This document shows, one piece after another, positions 1 to 14,700 of a stretch of DNA of 64,000 nt. The translations under genes were made by a program, and so were the position numbers. Every line of letters starts with the position of its first letter. The stretch's first letter is position 1. This DNA comes from Actinernus sp. WN-2022 (Eukaryota > Cnidaria > Anthozoa > Actiniaria > Actinernidae). The stretch is from positions 9,566,778 to 9,630,777 of the forward strand of contig JAOWCC010001634.1 of assembly GCA_030867875.1 (NCBI GenBank), written 5' to 3'. The notes under the pieces were generated by a model that worked only from the letters and a program-made list of their open reading frames with translations, did not search any database and had not been told where the DNA came from.

Positions 1-985
1 ATATGACTTACCTCAAGGACAAAGAAATTGAAGAACGTCGATCGGTCGAGAGTCCTGTGGCGAAAACCGCTGAATGTTGAGATAGCAGATTACGTGCAAA
101 CCCCTGGGATATTTTTACGAAAATGCAGAAGTGCTCTAATGCCCCGCGTGTGGGGCATGTTTTTGCTACAAATCCCCTGCTAAGCCCGTGGGTTGCCTGG
201 GGGCCGCCCCCTCGGGATGGCCGCTGATACCTGTATAAAGTATAAGTCTTGTAGTCTGATGACGTCATCAAAATCACAACATTCATATATTCTCCATGGA
301 TCTTTGAGCTCCAATGTACTATGAATTTATGAATATTTTTCGAACCTACATGTACTTGAGGTGCATGTAAAACTGCATGAGCATGTGTTTCCCATTACGA
401 CAAGAAAATGAAGATTTTACAACACTTTTCAGTGCAATTTAAAGCTTTTTTGGGAACAAAAACCCATAACTTTGGCATTTATTGTCAGTTTCCAAAATCC
501 ATGCTCAGTTTTGTGGAAAATGTAGTCAATAAAATTTTAGCAGGAAAAGTTTGGTCTTGGTGTCCAGAGTGTGACTCAAACTATCTGTCTTATCCACTAC
601 ACTATCGGGTCATTTGTTGAAATGACTGTGAGAAAATAACAATCACAACCCTTGTGGTCTGTAATGTATTAATACTGGCAAACAATACTTTCTAATGATT
701 TATGAATGCAGGTATTGTATTTGTGTGAGAAGTCATATCAAAAACTAGAGCTTTGTTGTTGATCGGGGATTCCAAACACCTCAAAACAATAAAAGTATTC
801 AGCTGAAGTGACCTCATGTTTTCATTGCTTCTCAGAGTTTGGATCCCCTGATCAACAACTCAATCTCATTTTTGATATATAACTTCAATCTTTTTTTCTT
901 AGTTCATAAAATTGGGTCAGTTTTTATTGGGATGGCCTTATACAATGTACATGTATTATGTGGTCATGGCCAGTCAGGAAAGGTA

Positions 986-1389
986 AATTAAAGGGCTGTG
1001 TGCCACAAGGGACCAAGTGCCCTTTCAGGGTGATTTTTTAAGAAAAAAAGGGCACTTGGTCCCTAAATAAATTTAAATAAAATGGTGCACATGTACATGT
1101 ATTTTACATTGAAGATTGTACAGTAAGCCGTTATTGGGTCTCCAAAGCCAGAGGCTTATATTTATGTATTCTGACGAACTCCAGGGTCGAATTGGAATTT
1201 ACGTGTGGGTAGGGTTTTGAGGGGGGGGAGGAAAACTGGAGAACCCAGAGAAAAAACCCCAGAGCAAGGGCGCGATACCAACAAATTCAATTCACATATG
1301 GCACCACATCCTGCAATCAAACTTGGGCCACAGAGGTGAGACTCGGCGAACTGCACTTTAAAACCACTGTGGCACACAGCCCTTCAATT
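986..1389. mobile_element. MITE-like element with GGGCTGTGTGCCACA terminal inverted repeats
   Basis: The ends are near-perfect inverted copies of about 20 bases (AATTAAAGGGCTGTGTGCCA against its complement at 1370-1389). A smaller hairpin of AAGGGACCAAGTGCCC type sits inside at about 1008-1064. Bases 1120-1389 also match 8975-9345. No coding capacity is seen. The same terminal motif bounds 61857-62003. Confidence 0.7.
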
Positions 1390-2274
1390 GTTCACTATTT
1401 CAAATAAGCATAGAAAATAAAGTATTCCCTGTTAAACCAACATTTTCTTCACAGATCTACATGTAAGTATACTCAGAACATTTCAAAGGTTCATAAAAAA
1501 ATGTAGGTATAAATTAAATTAAACCTACAAGAAGGTTTAGGAGCACTAGCTTTACAGCTTATTATTGTCAGTGTTAAATGTAGGGTGTTTGCCTACTGCG
1601 CTATACATGGTGTAGCACATGCATAATGTTATGTATATATATGTATTTGTATATTAGACAATGTATTTGTACATGTGTATAAATGTGTATATTTGTATTT
1701 GTATATCAAGATTCAAACAGCTTTTTTCAGATTCATTTTTTGGTATATGAATGAATGAATCTTTATTTAAAACACGGAATCTCTTCAAGTTATACTTGGT
1801 TTCCAGGAGAACCATTACAATAAGTTGATAGTATTTAAATGGACTTAATAATATAATTAGGCCTTGTGTACACGAGCGTAACATAAAATTCTAACGCTAC
1901 GTTATATTATTTTTCTCAAAATCTAAACATCCTATAACCCTAAGACTTCAGAAAATAGAACTTCAGTCTAGGTGCACAGAAAAACGAGTACTTTCGAAAA
2001 TGGTTTTATAAAAAAAAAAACATTTGTTCGAATTCTGTCTGAAAAAGTCTGTCATTTTCCACCCGATTTTTACTCCACATCGCAATGAATTTTTATCGTT
2101 TAAGAAATATCAGAGAAGAAAATTTACATATGTACTTTGAGGTGAAGTGCACTTGAAATTCGCCACAAAATGTTGTGGTTTTCTTGTACTTTATGCTTTC
2201 TTCAAAAGAAATATCAATCAAAAACTAGCGTTAGAAAAAAATCTCTGTCAGAAAAAACACTCATTCCAAGCTTT

Positions 2275-2415
2275 CATCGTGCCTTTTTTGCCTTCGATCG
2301 TGCAAATCACGTATTTTGCGCCAATCGTGCACTTTTTCCATCGCGCCAATCGCTCCCTTTTTCTATCGCGTACTTTTTCCATCACGCAAATCATGCAAAT
2401 TGCGCCCGAGTTAGT
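2275..2415. repeat. Degenerate short repeats (ATCGCGCCAATCG-like)
   Basis: Alternating motifs of the type TTTTTCCATCGCG and GCCAATCGTGCA recur over about 140 bases. A similar pattern in inverse orientation occurs at 5346-5470 (GCGATTTGCACGATG). They look like two diverged copies of one repeat. Confidence 0.4.
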
Positions 2416-5400
2416 AGATTGTAATCTTAGGCTGACATGTCTGTAATATACAAACAGTAAATGTTCACCTTAAAACGTAGTGGCTTTTTTGCTTGTGTTT
2501 TATAAATCCCAAGTACAGCTCTTGCAAAATAAAGCAGGTGAAATAAACCCTAGTTACTCGGGCTGCCTGTGGCAGCACCGAGTCTAAATCTGCAAGCCGT
2601 TATTATTATTTTTTGTTTTTTTTGTTTCATGTAGCAAAATTTCTACACATGCGTTAAAGGTCAAATTCACACCAATCAGATTGCACTGTGCTGGTCACGC
2701 AACAATCGGCAGGTTAATTTATTTACATAATTTAATACAGTAAATCAAGATGGTGGACGACGGCGCAAGGAATTTTCTCTCAAATTTGGAGTCCCATCTC
2801 TCAAATGTAAGCAGTTTAATGTTTTATTTAACTTCACTCGTGCGAAAGCCTTCCAACAGGCTCAGGATATTTAAACTGGCGCTCTTGTTTGAGGTACGTT
2901 TCGTAGGTAATAAACACTCAGCACAGAATAATTGATGATGACCGAAGCAGTTATTCAACTCTCACGGTAAACAAGACTCCTCTCACGGCCGAGGTTTTGG
3001 TTCGAGAAAGGCTTCCAACAGTTCCCTTTATATTTCTGTAATATAATGAGTAGACTGCAGTTTTGGGAAGGAGGGTAAAAGCTTTTAAATAGAGATAAAC
3101 AAAACGGGCATTTCAGTTAATAATCTTTAGTCCAACAAATACCGATATGGACGCGATCAAAGAGCCGCAGGGTAGATCAAAGAACAGTAGAGAAATATAG
3201 TGATAGCTCCATCATAGGTGGACAGGATACAACTTATAATATGGGACAAATATAAACATACATTTGAGACACTCATCTATTAGTACTCTGAACCTGCAGA
3301 ACAGCAGACTAAATTAGGACCGAATTTGTATTTTTTTCGAAAAAAATAATAATAATCAATGCCTTCAGCTGCTTCAGTAAGATTCCCAGTCATATCAGTA
3401 ATGGTGACTACCAAGCATTGTTGCTGGGGGAGATGTAAGAGTGACTCTAGATGTGAAAAACCTTCATAAATCCGGCGCTCAAAGAGATATGTCTCGGAGA
3501 ATGAAGCATTGATCGGTACACCGCTAGTAGAGGTTTCTCATCTTTTCTCGGCCTTTTTGATCACTCACAGGAGGAGCTTTTCTGTTCCAAAACCTTTACA
3601 GCAAATTCAGTGAGAAATGTCAGCGTTGGATAAATGTTTGTACAAGAGACCTTAAAAGCACAGAACGACGAGACTAGGTCTGGCAATGAAACGCAAGTGG
3701 CTATAAATTACTGAAACCCTGACTAGTATGTATCCACCAGTAAACAATGAGAAGGAACTACTGTTCAACCATTAAGTTTACTTGAATTTATCAGTGGATT
3801 CTAAATAAATTTTGGAAGCAAAGCCTTGTCTACAGTACATCTACAATGCTTTGATTTATTTTCTGAGCACAAATGAAGTTAATTTCTTTCGGAGCTGCAG
3901 GTATTAAATTTGAAAATTCGATAAATGCAAACAATAATATAATGGTTTGAAAGAGCACACCAACATAAGCAAGATTGCCGAATTTTAGGATGCTATCAGT
4001 TCATAGTTTTAATGTATATGCTCTTCCAGCCATAACAGCTTTGGTCTCCGATGAGTTTTATTGAAGAAGATGATTGCACTCGGCACGTGGCTACATTCTT
4101 TTGTTTTTGCCTTAATACAGGAAAACCTGACCTTTGTAACTTTTCAATGTTTAGGTGAAGTCTTACAACGATATTGCATGGGAAAAGATGAGTTTGGGAT
4201 ACAGTTTAAATAGGACTTGACAGTCTATATAGTAAGCAATTTTTGTCTCGTTGGTTGGCCAGCGAAGATGCAAAACTCGCTTGACAAGATCGACGTTTGT
4301 CGCTTTGTTTCAATTCTCTGTATTTCAGCCAAAGTTTAAGCTGTTCGACAGTATAATCATCAGGTTCTCTTTCAAAATATGGTCCAGGAAAGCAGTCATT
4401 TCTGGTAGAATAGACAGAGGACGAACTGAAGTGCTAGTCAATTCTTGTAAGTTGATACAAGAAAAGTGGTTTGTTTGTCTGAGTCTTGGCGGGGGGGGTC
4501 TAGACTTGTGACGTAATTACCGCGCTCCGCTATAAGCGTGCGTAACATGAACATGAATAAGTAGAGGTCAACTTCTTTAATTTACATACACGAGAAAAAC
4601 AAAAATATTAAATTACATATAATTATATACTAGGGGAGCAGAGAATGAATGTCACAGCGCTACCGGCCACTCCTAAAGACTGCTAAATTCAGCTAATAAT
4701 TCTTCCCTTCGGTTATTACTAGAGGATTTCAAATGAAAGTGTAATTTCATCTTCAATCTCATGTGGCCCGAGTGAAAGCCCAGATGGGCTCTTGTTTTGT
4801 ATCAAATATTTCTCATTTGTGGTGTTGCATGATACTTCCAAAACTTAACGTCTTTGTTTCCAAAGAAAAAAACACGTCCTCTGTTTAAGCCTGAAAAAAA
4901 ATAAGCTCGATTTACATAAAGACTGCGAGCCCATTCAACCCCCGTGGGAATTCTTCAAAGTATTGTGACATCACAGACAATTTAGATTGGCACGTGCAAA
5001 AGATCAACTCACTGAAAGTGAAAGTACGTCTTTCTTGGAGTTACCACATAATATTTCTTGGATTTTAGTGTGCTGGAGTTTAACTTGAATGAAGTTCATC
5101 GCATTGTGAATTCAGATGGTCGATCTGTGCACATTTTAAGGCTGATTTCCATCACAAAGATAGCAAAATTTGCATAACGCAATAATAAAATTTCTGACAA
5201 AGCCGAAAGAGACTAGCCATTAAAAACCATTCATTTGTTGAATATACATTTAAGTCATAATCTTGTCATTCAACGTTAACACTCAAAATTTAAGTGATAA
5301 AATGAATGGTTTCGCATTGATGTAAATATATTTATTGGCAAAGTGTCATAGCAAAAAGTGCAAAAAGGCAAAAAGTGTGTGATTTGCGAGCGATCTGCAC

Positions 5401-5863
5401 AATTTGCATGATTTGCAAAATGAAGATTGTGCATGCCGGAAGGTACGATTGGTGCGATTTGCACGATGAAAATTCACTCTGAAATTGAGAGGTTTTGTTA
5501 TGCGGCTTTCACGTTTTTTCTGTTGAGAACGGTTTTTATTTTTATTCTCAGTGCCACGTTCCTCCCTCTTTCGAAGATAAAGATTCACATTTGAGAAACT
5601 ACATCAAACTAATGCATTAGTCAATTGAAACTCCAGCCCCCCGACCCCCGGGACATAGCGGGGAATGTAACATTTATACAGTGTTACATTTTGATCTTTT
5701 CCCCACCCATCGGGACAGTTGACTGTTACAATACCCGCCCCTATGGCCCCGGCATGTGCTTCAGAATTTTCATTTGGGAGGAGGCATTGAAAAATTTAAT
5801 ATACATAAGCTTAAATCTGTTGTTCCATTATTTGAAAAAAATACATTGTCTGTAGCACATCAC

Positions 5864-6005
5864 TAGCGGATCCAGGGGAGGGGTTTCGGGGGTTGCAACA
5901 ACCACTTAATTCCTGTAAATCACTGTAAATTCATTTTTAAAATCTCTAGATTTAAAAAAATCCTTTTGCAAACCCCCCTTTCACAAAATCCTGGATCCGC
6001 CCCTG
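5864..6005. mobile_element. Small foldback element, AGCGGATCCAGG ends
   Basis: AGCGGATCCAGGGGAGGGGTT at the left end is the inverted complement of the right end (AACCCCCCTTT..., CCTGGATCCGCCCCT). It is about 140 bp long with no coding capacity. Confidence 0.65.
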
Positions 6006-6689
6006 TACATTTTCTATTACTATTAATACATGTTTTCCGCACTTTTACAGTCTCCACCTTTGTCTTGTTTATCAGAAACCGTTGTCTGTCAACAAAAAAA
6101 CAATAATGCGACAAAGGAATATAAAGGAAATGTCATGCAGCTGCGTTTATATAAAAAAAAAAAATCTGATATTTTGCCGTGACGCGCAAATACATGTAAC
6201 AAAGACTGTGTAATAATAAACACTTCTTGATCTACTAATCCTGACTTAAGTCAGTATAAACACCCAGCTTCCGCCATGTTGATGCTCGGGCCCAGTCCCG
6301 CTCTGTCGTGGCTGGCATTACAACCACCGCTAAAATCCCCGCAAATGTTCAACTTCGTGTGCGAGCCCATTACAAATCTTATGTTAAATATGATACACAT
6401 TAAAAATATATTATAATTAGTCCACATATATCAATATTTTGGAGCTCCGTTCGAAATATGGTTAAACTGTTTGCCTCTTTTGTCCCCACTGCAAGAAAAA
6501 CTTATTTTTAGTGCTTCTGTTCAAGGTCTTGGGATATGAAGGTTTGTATTTGAATGACGTAAGTTATAGCTACTGTGTTGGGATTCTTTTATAAATTAAA
6601 AGATCAGAAAGATAGCTGGGTGCTACATGTAGGTTATTTACTGTCTTGTACATCATAATAGCCCTTGTTTTTAGCCTTATATATGCAAG

Positions 6690-7250
6690 ATATATACATA
6701 TAACATTTTAATTTTTTTTAACTAGGTCAATTTTTTTTGAGTTAGTCATTTTTTTCACTTACATGTACAGTTAAATTATTTTGAACTGGAAGAATTTTCA
6801 AGTTTCTAAAAAAAGGATTTTAAAATTTCTTTGGATTCATAAAAAAAGGGATTTATTTTTTAATGGGGGGGGGGGGTGTGAATATTTAAAAAAATCCACC
6901 CACCCCTCCCCTTCAAAATTGTTTTGAACACTCTCCCTTCCCTCTATATGGTTTTTACACCCCCTTCCTTATACTTCCCTTCCCCAGCCAACCTAACTTG
7001 TAATTCATGCATTAATATTACACATCGGTATAATACTTACTTTTGTTTTACCTTTGTCGGTCACCAGTAGTGGGACTGAAACCTGCCACCCTTTATTTGG
7101 AAGAATGCCTTGCAAGACCAAGAGCTTTACCAGCTACTCCACAGAGACTTGCATTGGAGATCCAGTCACCTTTTTGTATAATATACTTGTAGCTTTTCTC
7201 ATGGAAATTACATTTTTGAGACTCAAAAGTTCAGCACCTACACAATTCAG
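6690..7250 (-). mobile_element. tRNA-derived SINE-containing repeat, copy 1
   Basis: The minus strand of 7060-7150 has an A-box-like TGGAGTAGCTGGTAAAGC and a B-box-like GGTTTCAGTCCCAC. The adjoining stretch (6700-7030: GAACT... , a long G run, CCCCTTCC-rich tract, AACTTGTAATTCATGC) is repeated at 17160-17460. The two copies therefore share both the tRNA-like head and the tail. Confidence 0.6.
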
Positions 7251-8707
7251 CTGCTAGGTTAGTTGTCAGAGCCAAGTGCACATCTTGCCCACTTTACATA
7301 TACGTGATTTACATTGGCTCCCAATAAGAAAAAAACCATTAGTTTTAAGGTCTTACTGGTTTACTTTCATAACTTTCTTGTCAAAGTACTAGTATTTTGC
7401 TTCAACTCCACTAGAGAGTTCTGCTTTACATGTACATGTAGACCATACAGGTGTACATTGTAAACACAGTACATAGTATCACTATCAGAGACTCTTCTTT
7501 CCTCACTTTTTTAAAGAAATCGCTTCACTCTTAGTTTTCTTTTAAATACAAAAATGTATAAAGTGACAGGTGAAACCCTATTCTCTAGCTTTTTTTATTT
7601 TATTTTTTTATTTAAACAATATTTGGGCTTTACGTTTGCCCCAAGAGCTCTAAGCTCATCGTGGGGGCTCACGCTCTCTAGCTTTCTTTTAGTTCAGTTT
7701 TAACTCTATAAAAGTAGGTTTGGTTCACAGTATACCACTGCAGTGTTCATGCAGCTTGCTGAACAGTGATGATTTCTAAGTCCGACTTTGTTAGTAGTGT
7801 GCATGCACCAAAAGGGACCAAGAGGGTCTTATATAAACTGTAGCTTCTAACCTGACAGTGACAGAAAAGAATTGGTAAAGGCATGCATTTCAAAATGTTC
7901 TCCTGTCATCAGATGTAGAGAATTATAATTATAGTGCAGAGAGGATAAGAAAAAAACAGCTAGGCCATGAATGAAATCTACCAGTCTCAGGTAACTCCAA
8001 AAGTTATCAACTGTCAGTTTTGTGTCATTCTCAATTGTACAGAACAAAATAACTATTACAAGCAGAGTAAAACCTTGATCAATTAATGGATCTTACAGAT
8101 TTTCGAAATTGTTGTCCCTGTATTAAATTTATTCATGAATAAAAACATGAGTGTTAACTGTACCAGACATTTATTTTTCATCAAGTTCAATAAAGTCAAT
8201 CAGTCAGAAAAATATAATGTTTTCTGAAGTCTTATTGAGCTAGAGTTGTACAAATTAATATATCATTCAGATAATATTGCTTTAGATATGTCAATAATTT
8301 TAGGTTTTTAAGGCTAGATCAATAAACAACACAGACAAATAATACTTCTTCAATGGTCTTGTGAACTACATGTAATCCAAACCCTAACCCAATATTTAAA
8401 AGAATCAAAACATATTGAATATACATTATTTTGTACATGTAAGTGCTTAATTACTATCTCCAAAAAAAAGTTCAACATAAGTGCTTAATTACATCTTGAA
8501 AATAAAAAGTTCAAAAATAGTTTTCCTAGTTCAAAAAAATTTGAACTGAGATCATATTTTGAACTGCAACACATATACAATATTGTACATGTATCACATA
8601 ATGCCATAATTACCTTAGTTTATATAAATGTGCTGGTAAATTAAGGTTTCGTTTTATAACTCAAGTGTCCAATTGGTTTATAAATAAAAATGTGTTTTTT
8701 GTCTTAG

Positions 8708-8788
8708 GCTGGAGTGAAACACATTATTCTTGCTGTGAGTTACCGTGCTGAAATGTTGGAGAAAGAGATGAAAGAACAAGAACAGAAG
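8708..8788 (+). CDS. GMPPB: GMPPB exon, residues about 44-70
   Basis: The exon has 81 bases, 27 codons, phase 0 at both ends. A pyrimidine-rich tract ending in TTAG precedes it and GTATGT follows. It encodes [20 protein letters not shown] and the rest of a helix, the segment after the N-terminal nucleotide-binding loop. It is the first exon of the gene that I can find; no coding for the preceding 43 residues was seen in 1-8707. Confidence 0.95.
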
Positions 8789-11700
8789 GTATGTACTGTC
8801 AGACACCTACTGTCACCAACAGTAGCAACAATAGTAGCTATTTAATCTTAATTGCCCTCTAATTACAATTTCAGTAAAATCTGTATTAAGTGAACCCCTC
8901 TATAAAGTGGACAGTAAAATAGAATAATAAATAAAATATTATATTTGGTTTATTTTGCATATATGAAGATCGAACAGGGAAGCCTGTAACTGGGTCTCCC
9001 AAGCCAGTGGTTTGTTTATAAAAATTAAATAAGTATTTGACAAATTCCAGGGACAAATTTGCATGAACTTATATTACCTGTACATGTACAGGGAAGAAAA
9101 CAAACAACAGGGATTAGTCTCTTTCTGCTTTTGGTCCCTCATGAGCATGCAGTAAGATGGTATCCATCTTGTGTGTAGAGCAAATAAAACTCCAGCATAC
9201 GATAAAGGGAGAGATCTATACAAACTTTGAACCAACTCAACCCACATTTACATGTACATTGTATTATTTGGCACCAGGTTTGGGAATGGAACCCAGGCCA
9301 CAGAGGTGAGGCAAAGTGCTTAACCACTGCAGCACACAGCCCATGTCCACCTACATGTAACTAACCACCTTAAGTTTATGTTCTAATTCGCTCCCTGCTC
9401 AATCGAACATAAAACATTTATCATGTATTAGGCAACCACTCATTGGGGTGTTTCCACATGAACTGTGTGCATCCTCTTTATTAACTATCATAACTTCAGT
9501 ATTACATACAATGTACATGTACATGATGATAATTAAGAGGGCATCCATGTGAAAACCATGCACCCTGAAAAAATGAGTCTACATGGTACATCTCAGATTT
9601 TGTTCATATTTTGCACATATATTACTATTGGCCTGGCATTAGACTTCGTAGAATATTTTGGAAAAATTCCAAAAACTGTAAGAGATATGGGGGTCAGTAC
9701 GAACTGCCTCGGTTTGAGGGGTATTTCCACTATGTTTTTTCAGTCATGTTTACATAATTTTTTTGAACAAACCATATAAGCTATATACACAAAACGTTTC
9801 TACAGCATAAACACAACCAATTGCAATTTAATTATGATATAAGTGCCAAAAAATATTCAGTATTCAAGGAGTAAGGCTTTCATGTACAAGTGACTTCCGA
9901 AATTATTTTTCAAAAAGTCAAATTTTAGGGTAAAATGACATTCGAATACTATCGATGCGGCGAAATTGTAGAAGATGAGAGAGTTATTATTTTGTAGATC
10001 AGTCATTTGGAAATACAACTGGGGACTAAAAAGTTTGTAAAGTTTATTAAGCTTAGGAGCAGTGAGGCCAAAGTAACATACTCCCAACGCCCGGGTCCAA
10101 CGTAAATAAACAATCAACGCCAGAGGTAAGCTGTATCGTGTGCAGAATAACGGGACAAATAACGGACAGGAATGAGAAACATAGCCCTAAAATAACTGGG
10201 TGATAAATTTATTTGTCACTTATGCCTATGGTTTTGCAATAAACAATCAACTAATTAACAATCAACTTCAAAAATTATAAGAGAAATTAGTAATCACGAA
10301 GGATGAATCAGCGATAAATGCATACACGACTTTCATAATGGCCGCCTCCTAATTTACATATGTGATTTCCCGTTTCGGTAGTTTATCTACATGTATAGAA
10401 AATATGAACATTGCCATGTGAAAGAGCATGTCGACATTAGTGAACTTGTGAAAGTTGTGTGCTGTAGATTAAAAAACAATGAAGTTACAGCCAGTTGAAA
10501 TTAGAGAGATTTGTATGAGAAAAACAACGGAAGCCTTACTAGCCTCGCTTTCCTGTTTTTCTGCATTAGAAATGCTCATAGCTCAACAGCAATTTTCCAC
10601 ATTGCTCTAAAACTCAAAACAATTATTAGTTTTAATGTGATCTTTCATGTAGTAGGATTTGTTTTCCTCTACAGATTGGTCTTCCAAATTATGCAAATTA
10701 GGAGGCGGCCATTATGAAAGTCGTGTATACCTGATTCTAGCCTTAATTTGTGCTCTCCTCCCCAGCTCTGTCATGGTCTCGAAGCCACAACTTACGATAA
10801 TTATCTTCTTGTTGATTTTACACCGAAAGAACATTTAACCATTATATTTATAGTTTATACAGATGGCTTTGTAGCATCCGCCATTTTATTTAGGACTAGA
10901 ACCCAGTCTGCTGTTGTGCACCACAGGTAGCCCGAGCACAGATGTGTACATTCCATGTAGAATATTGGAAGAAAAATTGAATCAGCCTTTCTTTTCTTGT
11001 CTATTTATATATATATATTGCTGATCAAATCCCTACACGCTAGGAGATCCGGTGTTTTATCATTTCGTCTGTGGTGCCCAACATATATACCAGTGTGGGT
11101 AATTTATATTGAAACATTTATGAATCTCATGAAACAGAACTGAAAATAATCATAATGCACTACTTAATACATCTACATAATTTTGTTTGCAAAACTTTTA
11201 TTTTTTTCAAGCTGATTATAGGTTAAAATTACCCATGATGCACCTGATATATGTAACTGTTATGGGGTCAAATGTTTGCATACATTCATACACAAGGTCA
11301 CAACAATGAATTATAAATGATTTCTAACATCCCGTGCATATATCCTGTATATTCACACAACCCACATAAGGCCATCCCAATAAAATGTTCCGTTTCCAAT
11401 CGCCAGACCGACCCAATTTTTTTTGGAAAAGTTAACAAAAATACAAAGCTTGACATCGACCCAATTTTTGGGAAAAGTTAAAAAAAAATGGAAGAACATA
11501 CTTTCAACTACACCTCTTTTCCTAGCTCTCTACGTATTTGCATTTTATTGGGATGGCCTAATCAGCTGTGTCGGTGCCGTACTGGAGCACAGTGCCATCC
11601 CGGAAAGCGAAGTTCAAAAATGTCTGACGTATGTTGCTATTGCTACAAACTACCTTAGAAAAGGGTTCAGAAAACATCTGGGTGAACGATGAAACATATT

Positions 11701-14700
11701 GTGTGGATCGTGACAGACTTTATCCAGACCTGAATTACGCTGGATTTACATATACATGTATGTGCGGGGCGCTTGTTCAGACTGCTGTTTATAGGTACAC
11801 ACGGTAAGCCACGCAGTTTACAAGCATGAGTAGTTATATATGTTAGTTATCTTCCCATTAATGCGGCTGACCAACAAGCACTGAGGGTGGTCACTGCCAG
11901 ATATTTGTTTAACGTCCAAAGTGGTTCCTTGGCGTCCTGTGATACACAGCTGCTGATGAATACGAGCGTTGTGAGATGCAATCTCGTTCCCAGAGCCGGC
12001 GATCTTTTGACCAGCGCCAAGTTACTGGCCAAAAGATCGCGGGCTATGAGAACGAGATTGCGTGAGACGGGACCGCCCAACCTCGTTCCCAGGACTCTTT
12101 ACGCGCCTAATCAAAGATGGCGTCGAAAGTACCCCTGGTACAGGCTGGTCATGTGACCCAAAAATATGCCCAATATACACCCCATTCCAATATGGCGGAT
12201 ACAAGGCCGGAACGTTGGAGCGGGACACAAAAACGAGGGTAGTTAGGCGGAAGTTGATGTCAAAAAGGTCATCAGGCGGGAATTTCGCGCAAGTTTTGAA
12301 GCGAGTTTGTTTTTCCGAGAGGGTTGGAATAAGTAGATTTTATCCCCAGTGGATATTCAGACAATCATTTTCACTGAGGGATATATTTCTTTGACTAGTG
12401 CACAAAAATGAATAAAATACCCTGTCTAGACAGTACAGTACAGGTGAAAATATTTATAGATTTTATGATAATTTTACCTGACACGCGCCATCAACAACAT
12501 CCCCGCCAAGTGCCAAGGCATTTCATACAATTCTTAGTATAGCAAAAACAAATCATTGATTTAGAAGAGCGGGAAAAAAGTGAAGAAAGCCTTCAATGCC
12601 TTTCATGCCTTCAACGGTAATATAGTTGTTTTTCCCTGGTAACGCCGAGAAGATAAGCCACATTCCCTCGTTGAATATACACAAAATGAGCACTTGATCA
12701 AGTCCAAATCCATCTCGTGGATAGGGCGGGAAATACACGTGCAGACGTTACACGCAGTTCTTGTCACGCAATTCTTGAGATATCATTATATCACTGCAGG
12801 TATTTCATCTATTTCGGTGATACCACATTTGATTTCATGGATTATACACACATTTTGGTATTTCAACGGAACGAACAGAATATTATGCACAAGATTGAAA
12901 CAAATTGAGTCCGTAACCGGCAAGGTAGTAACGACATCAGAATGGCTTCCTGTTGCTGAATCTAAACGGTTCTAACTTGGACAACTATCCGATGAGCATA
13001 TAATAAAGGGCTTCCAAGAAAACGAAACCATTAGGGTTTTTTTATTATGAAAAGAAAACATCGTTTCTTTACAGAATAAAAACTAAAAACTTGAATAGAG
13101 AATCGGCTAAAGAACCTAAATACGACTGTATGTGCATTTCTACTTGTCACTCATTCACCCCGCTACAGAGGCTCGCAAAATTCGGAGTGACTCGGATTAG
13201 AAGCTGTATTTAAAGCGTAGCATAGTTTGAAATCCTCTATATATCATATTCAAAGAAAATTCATTGTCTTTGATCCAATCAAACAATTTTAAACGAAGAT
13301 ACTGCCATTAGCTATGAGTACCTATTTTTCAGCTTTGACTCCGTCAAACTTGACAATAATTCAGTCACTTTAGACATCTGCATATCGGGTCATGGACTTG
13401 GTCACCCTTCAAAACTAAAATAATATTGAAAATGAATGTGCATTCGAATTCTTAATAAAAGCAATTATTGGCAGAAAATCTGTGAAGTTCACCGTATTTT
13501 CGATTTTAATCGGGAAAAAAATCGCCGTGTCACCATATCGTCGTTTGTTTAATAACTGAACATTGCGGATTTTGAGAGTGCGTACTCTCTAACCCAGCAT
13601 TAACTTTACAGATATTTTTTTTACCAGATGCAAAGATCTATTGTAAGTCAATCTAGAAATGTTTCTAAATTCAAAGAAAAGAAGGCCGCAACTCTGCAAA
13701 CGGCCATTGCCAGACAGCATTTATCGGGTTTTAAAAATACCTATTAAAGTAGCGTTAAATAAAAATTCGACAGAAGCGACAAAATATAAATAAAATTTGT
13801 TGATTTTGGTTTTAATATGCTGACGGGACTTAGTACTAAAGCCAGTAAAAATATTATCTTTCTACTTAAAATCGTTTGCGATTGCGACATGTTACAACAT
13901 AAGGTATATTTTGCTCTGATTTTGAGCATTTCAGGGGGTCAAACAGTTTGATTGTCATCTCTCAAAGGCCTTTTACATTTCAGCCAAACTATTTCACATG
14001 GGACATTAGCTAGTTAAGATATAACTGTGTGCCAAATTTAAAGGAAATCGGAGAGGTGCACTGTAGACTCGTCTGCATGGTTTTCACATGGATCCTCTCT
14101 TAAGCTGTAATCTAGAGCAAATTGTCATTATGTGCTCACAAACACTAATTTGACAATAACTGGCTACTTTCAACTCTATAATAGACAGTAATTAATACAG
14201 CAAAGACATGATGTATCATGGAAATTACAATAATAATACTTCGCAAACTCAATAACCCATATCTCTTCCAATACTAAAATAGTGTTTTACAAGTGTAATA
14301 TTCCACAAAACCTATACACATATACGTGCTACAATTAATCACAATAATTTGTGAACACTAGTAAATTATAACTAGAAACCATATATAACGACTTACATGT
14401 ATGATCATGCATTGAGTATTTAATTTGTAAGATGCGGTGGACATAGGACTTGAATAACTGTGCATTACGTAACTCTGAATAATTATATAGTACTGTCTCA
14501 GTAATGATGTATTGTATCTAAAACAACATGTAACACCCCAGTAGCTGCATGGGTTACGTAACCCATGATAAATACATCTACTATTTTAAAAGCAGACACA
14601 GACACCATCAAAGTATTTAAAATGATTTGTTTGATCATAATTAGGCCAGATAAAAAAAATTCTTGTTTAGCGTCCCCACCCGACCTGAGGAATGTCCCTA

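Larger units (their letters stand above)
1..8707. other. Upstream/intronic DNA of GMPPB, no exon recognised
   Basis: I looked for the first 43 codons of GMPPB (the GGxGTRLxPLT loop and PKPLVxF block) on the plus strand and found none. The stretch holds repeats listed separately (986-1389, 5864-6005, 6700-7250) and short AT-rich DNA. From 2450 to 5860 I see nothing recognisable apart from a short ATG-led frame at 2750 that I do not support as a gene. Confidence 0.6.

Noticed and set aside
2750..2935. ATG-led frame starting MVDDGARNF
   Set aside because: It is short, has no recognised domain and no partner exon; a GTAAGC donor follows, but nothing upstream or downstream supports a gene.
12062..12394. 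110-codon plus-strand frame
   Set aside because: It starts in a foldback repeat (CCTCGTTCCCAGG) and shows no domain or splice context.
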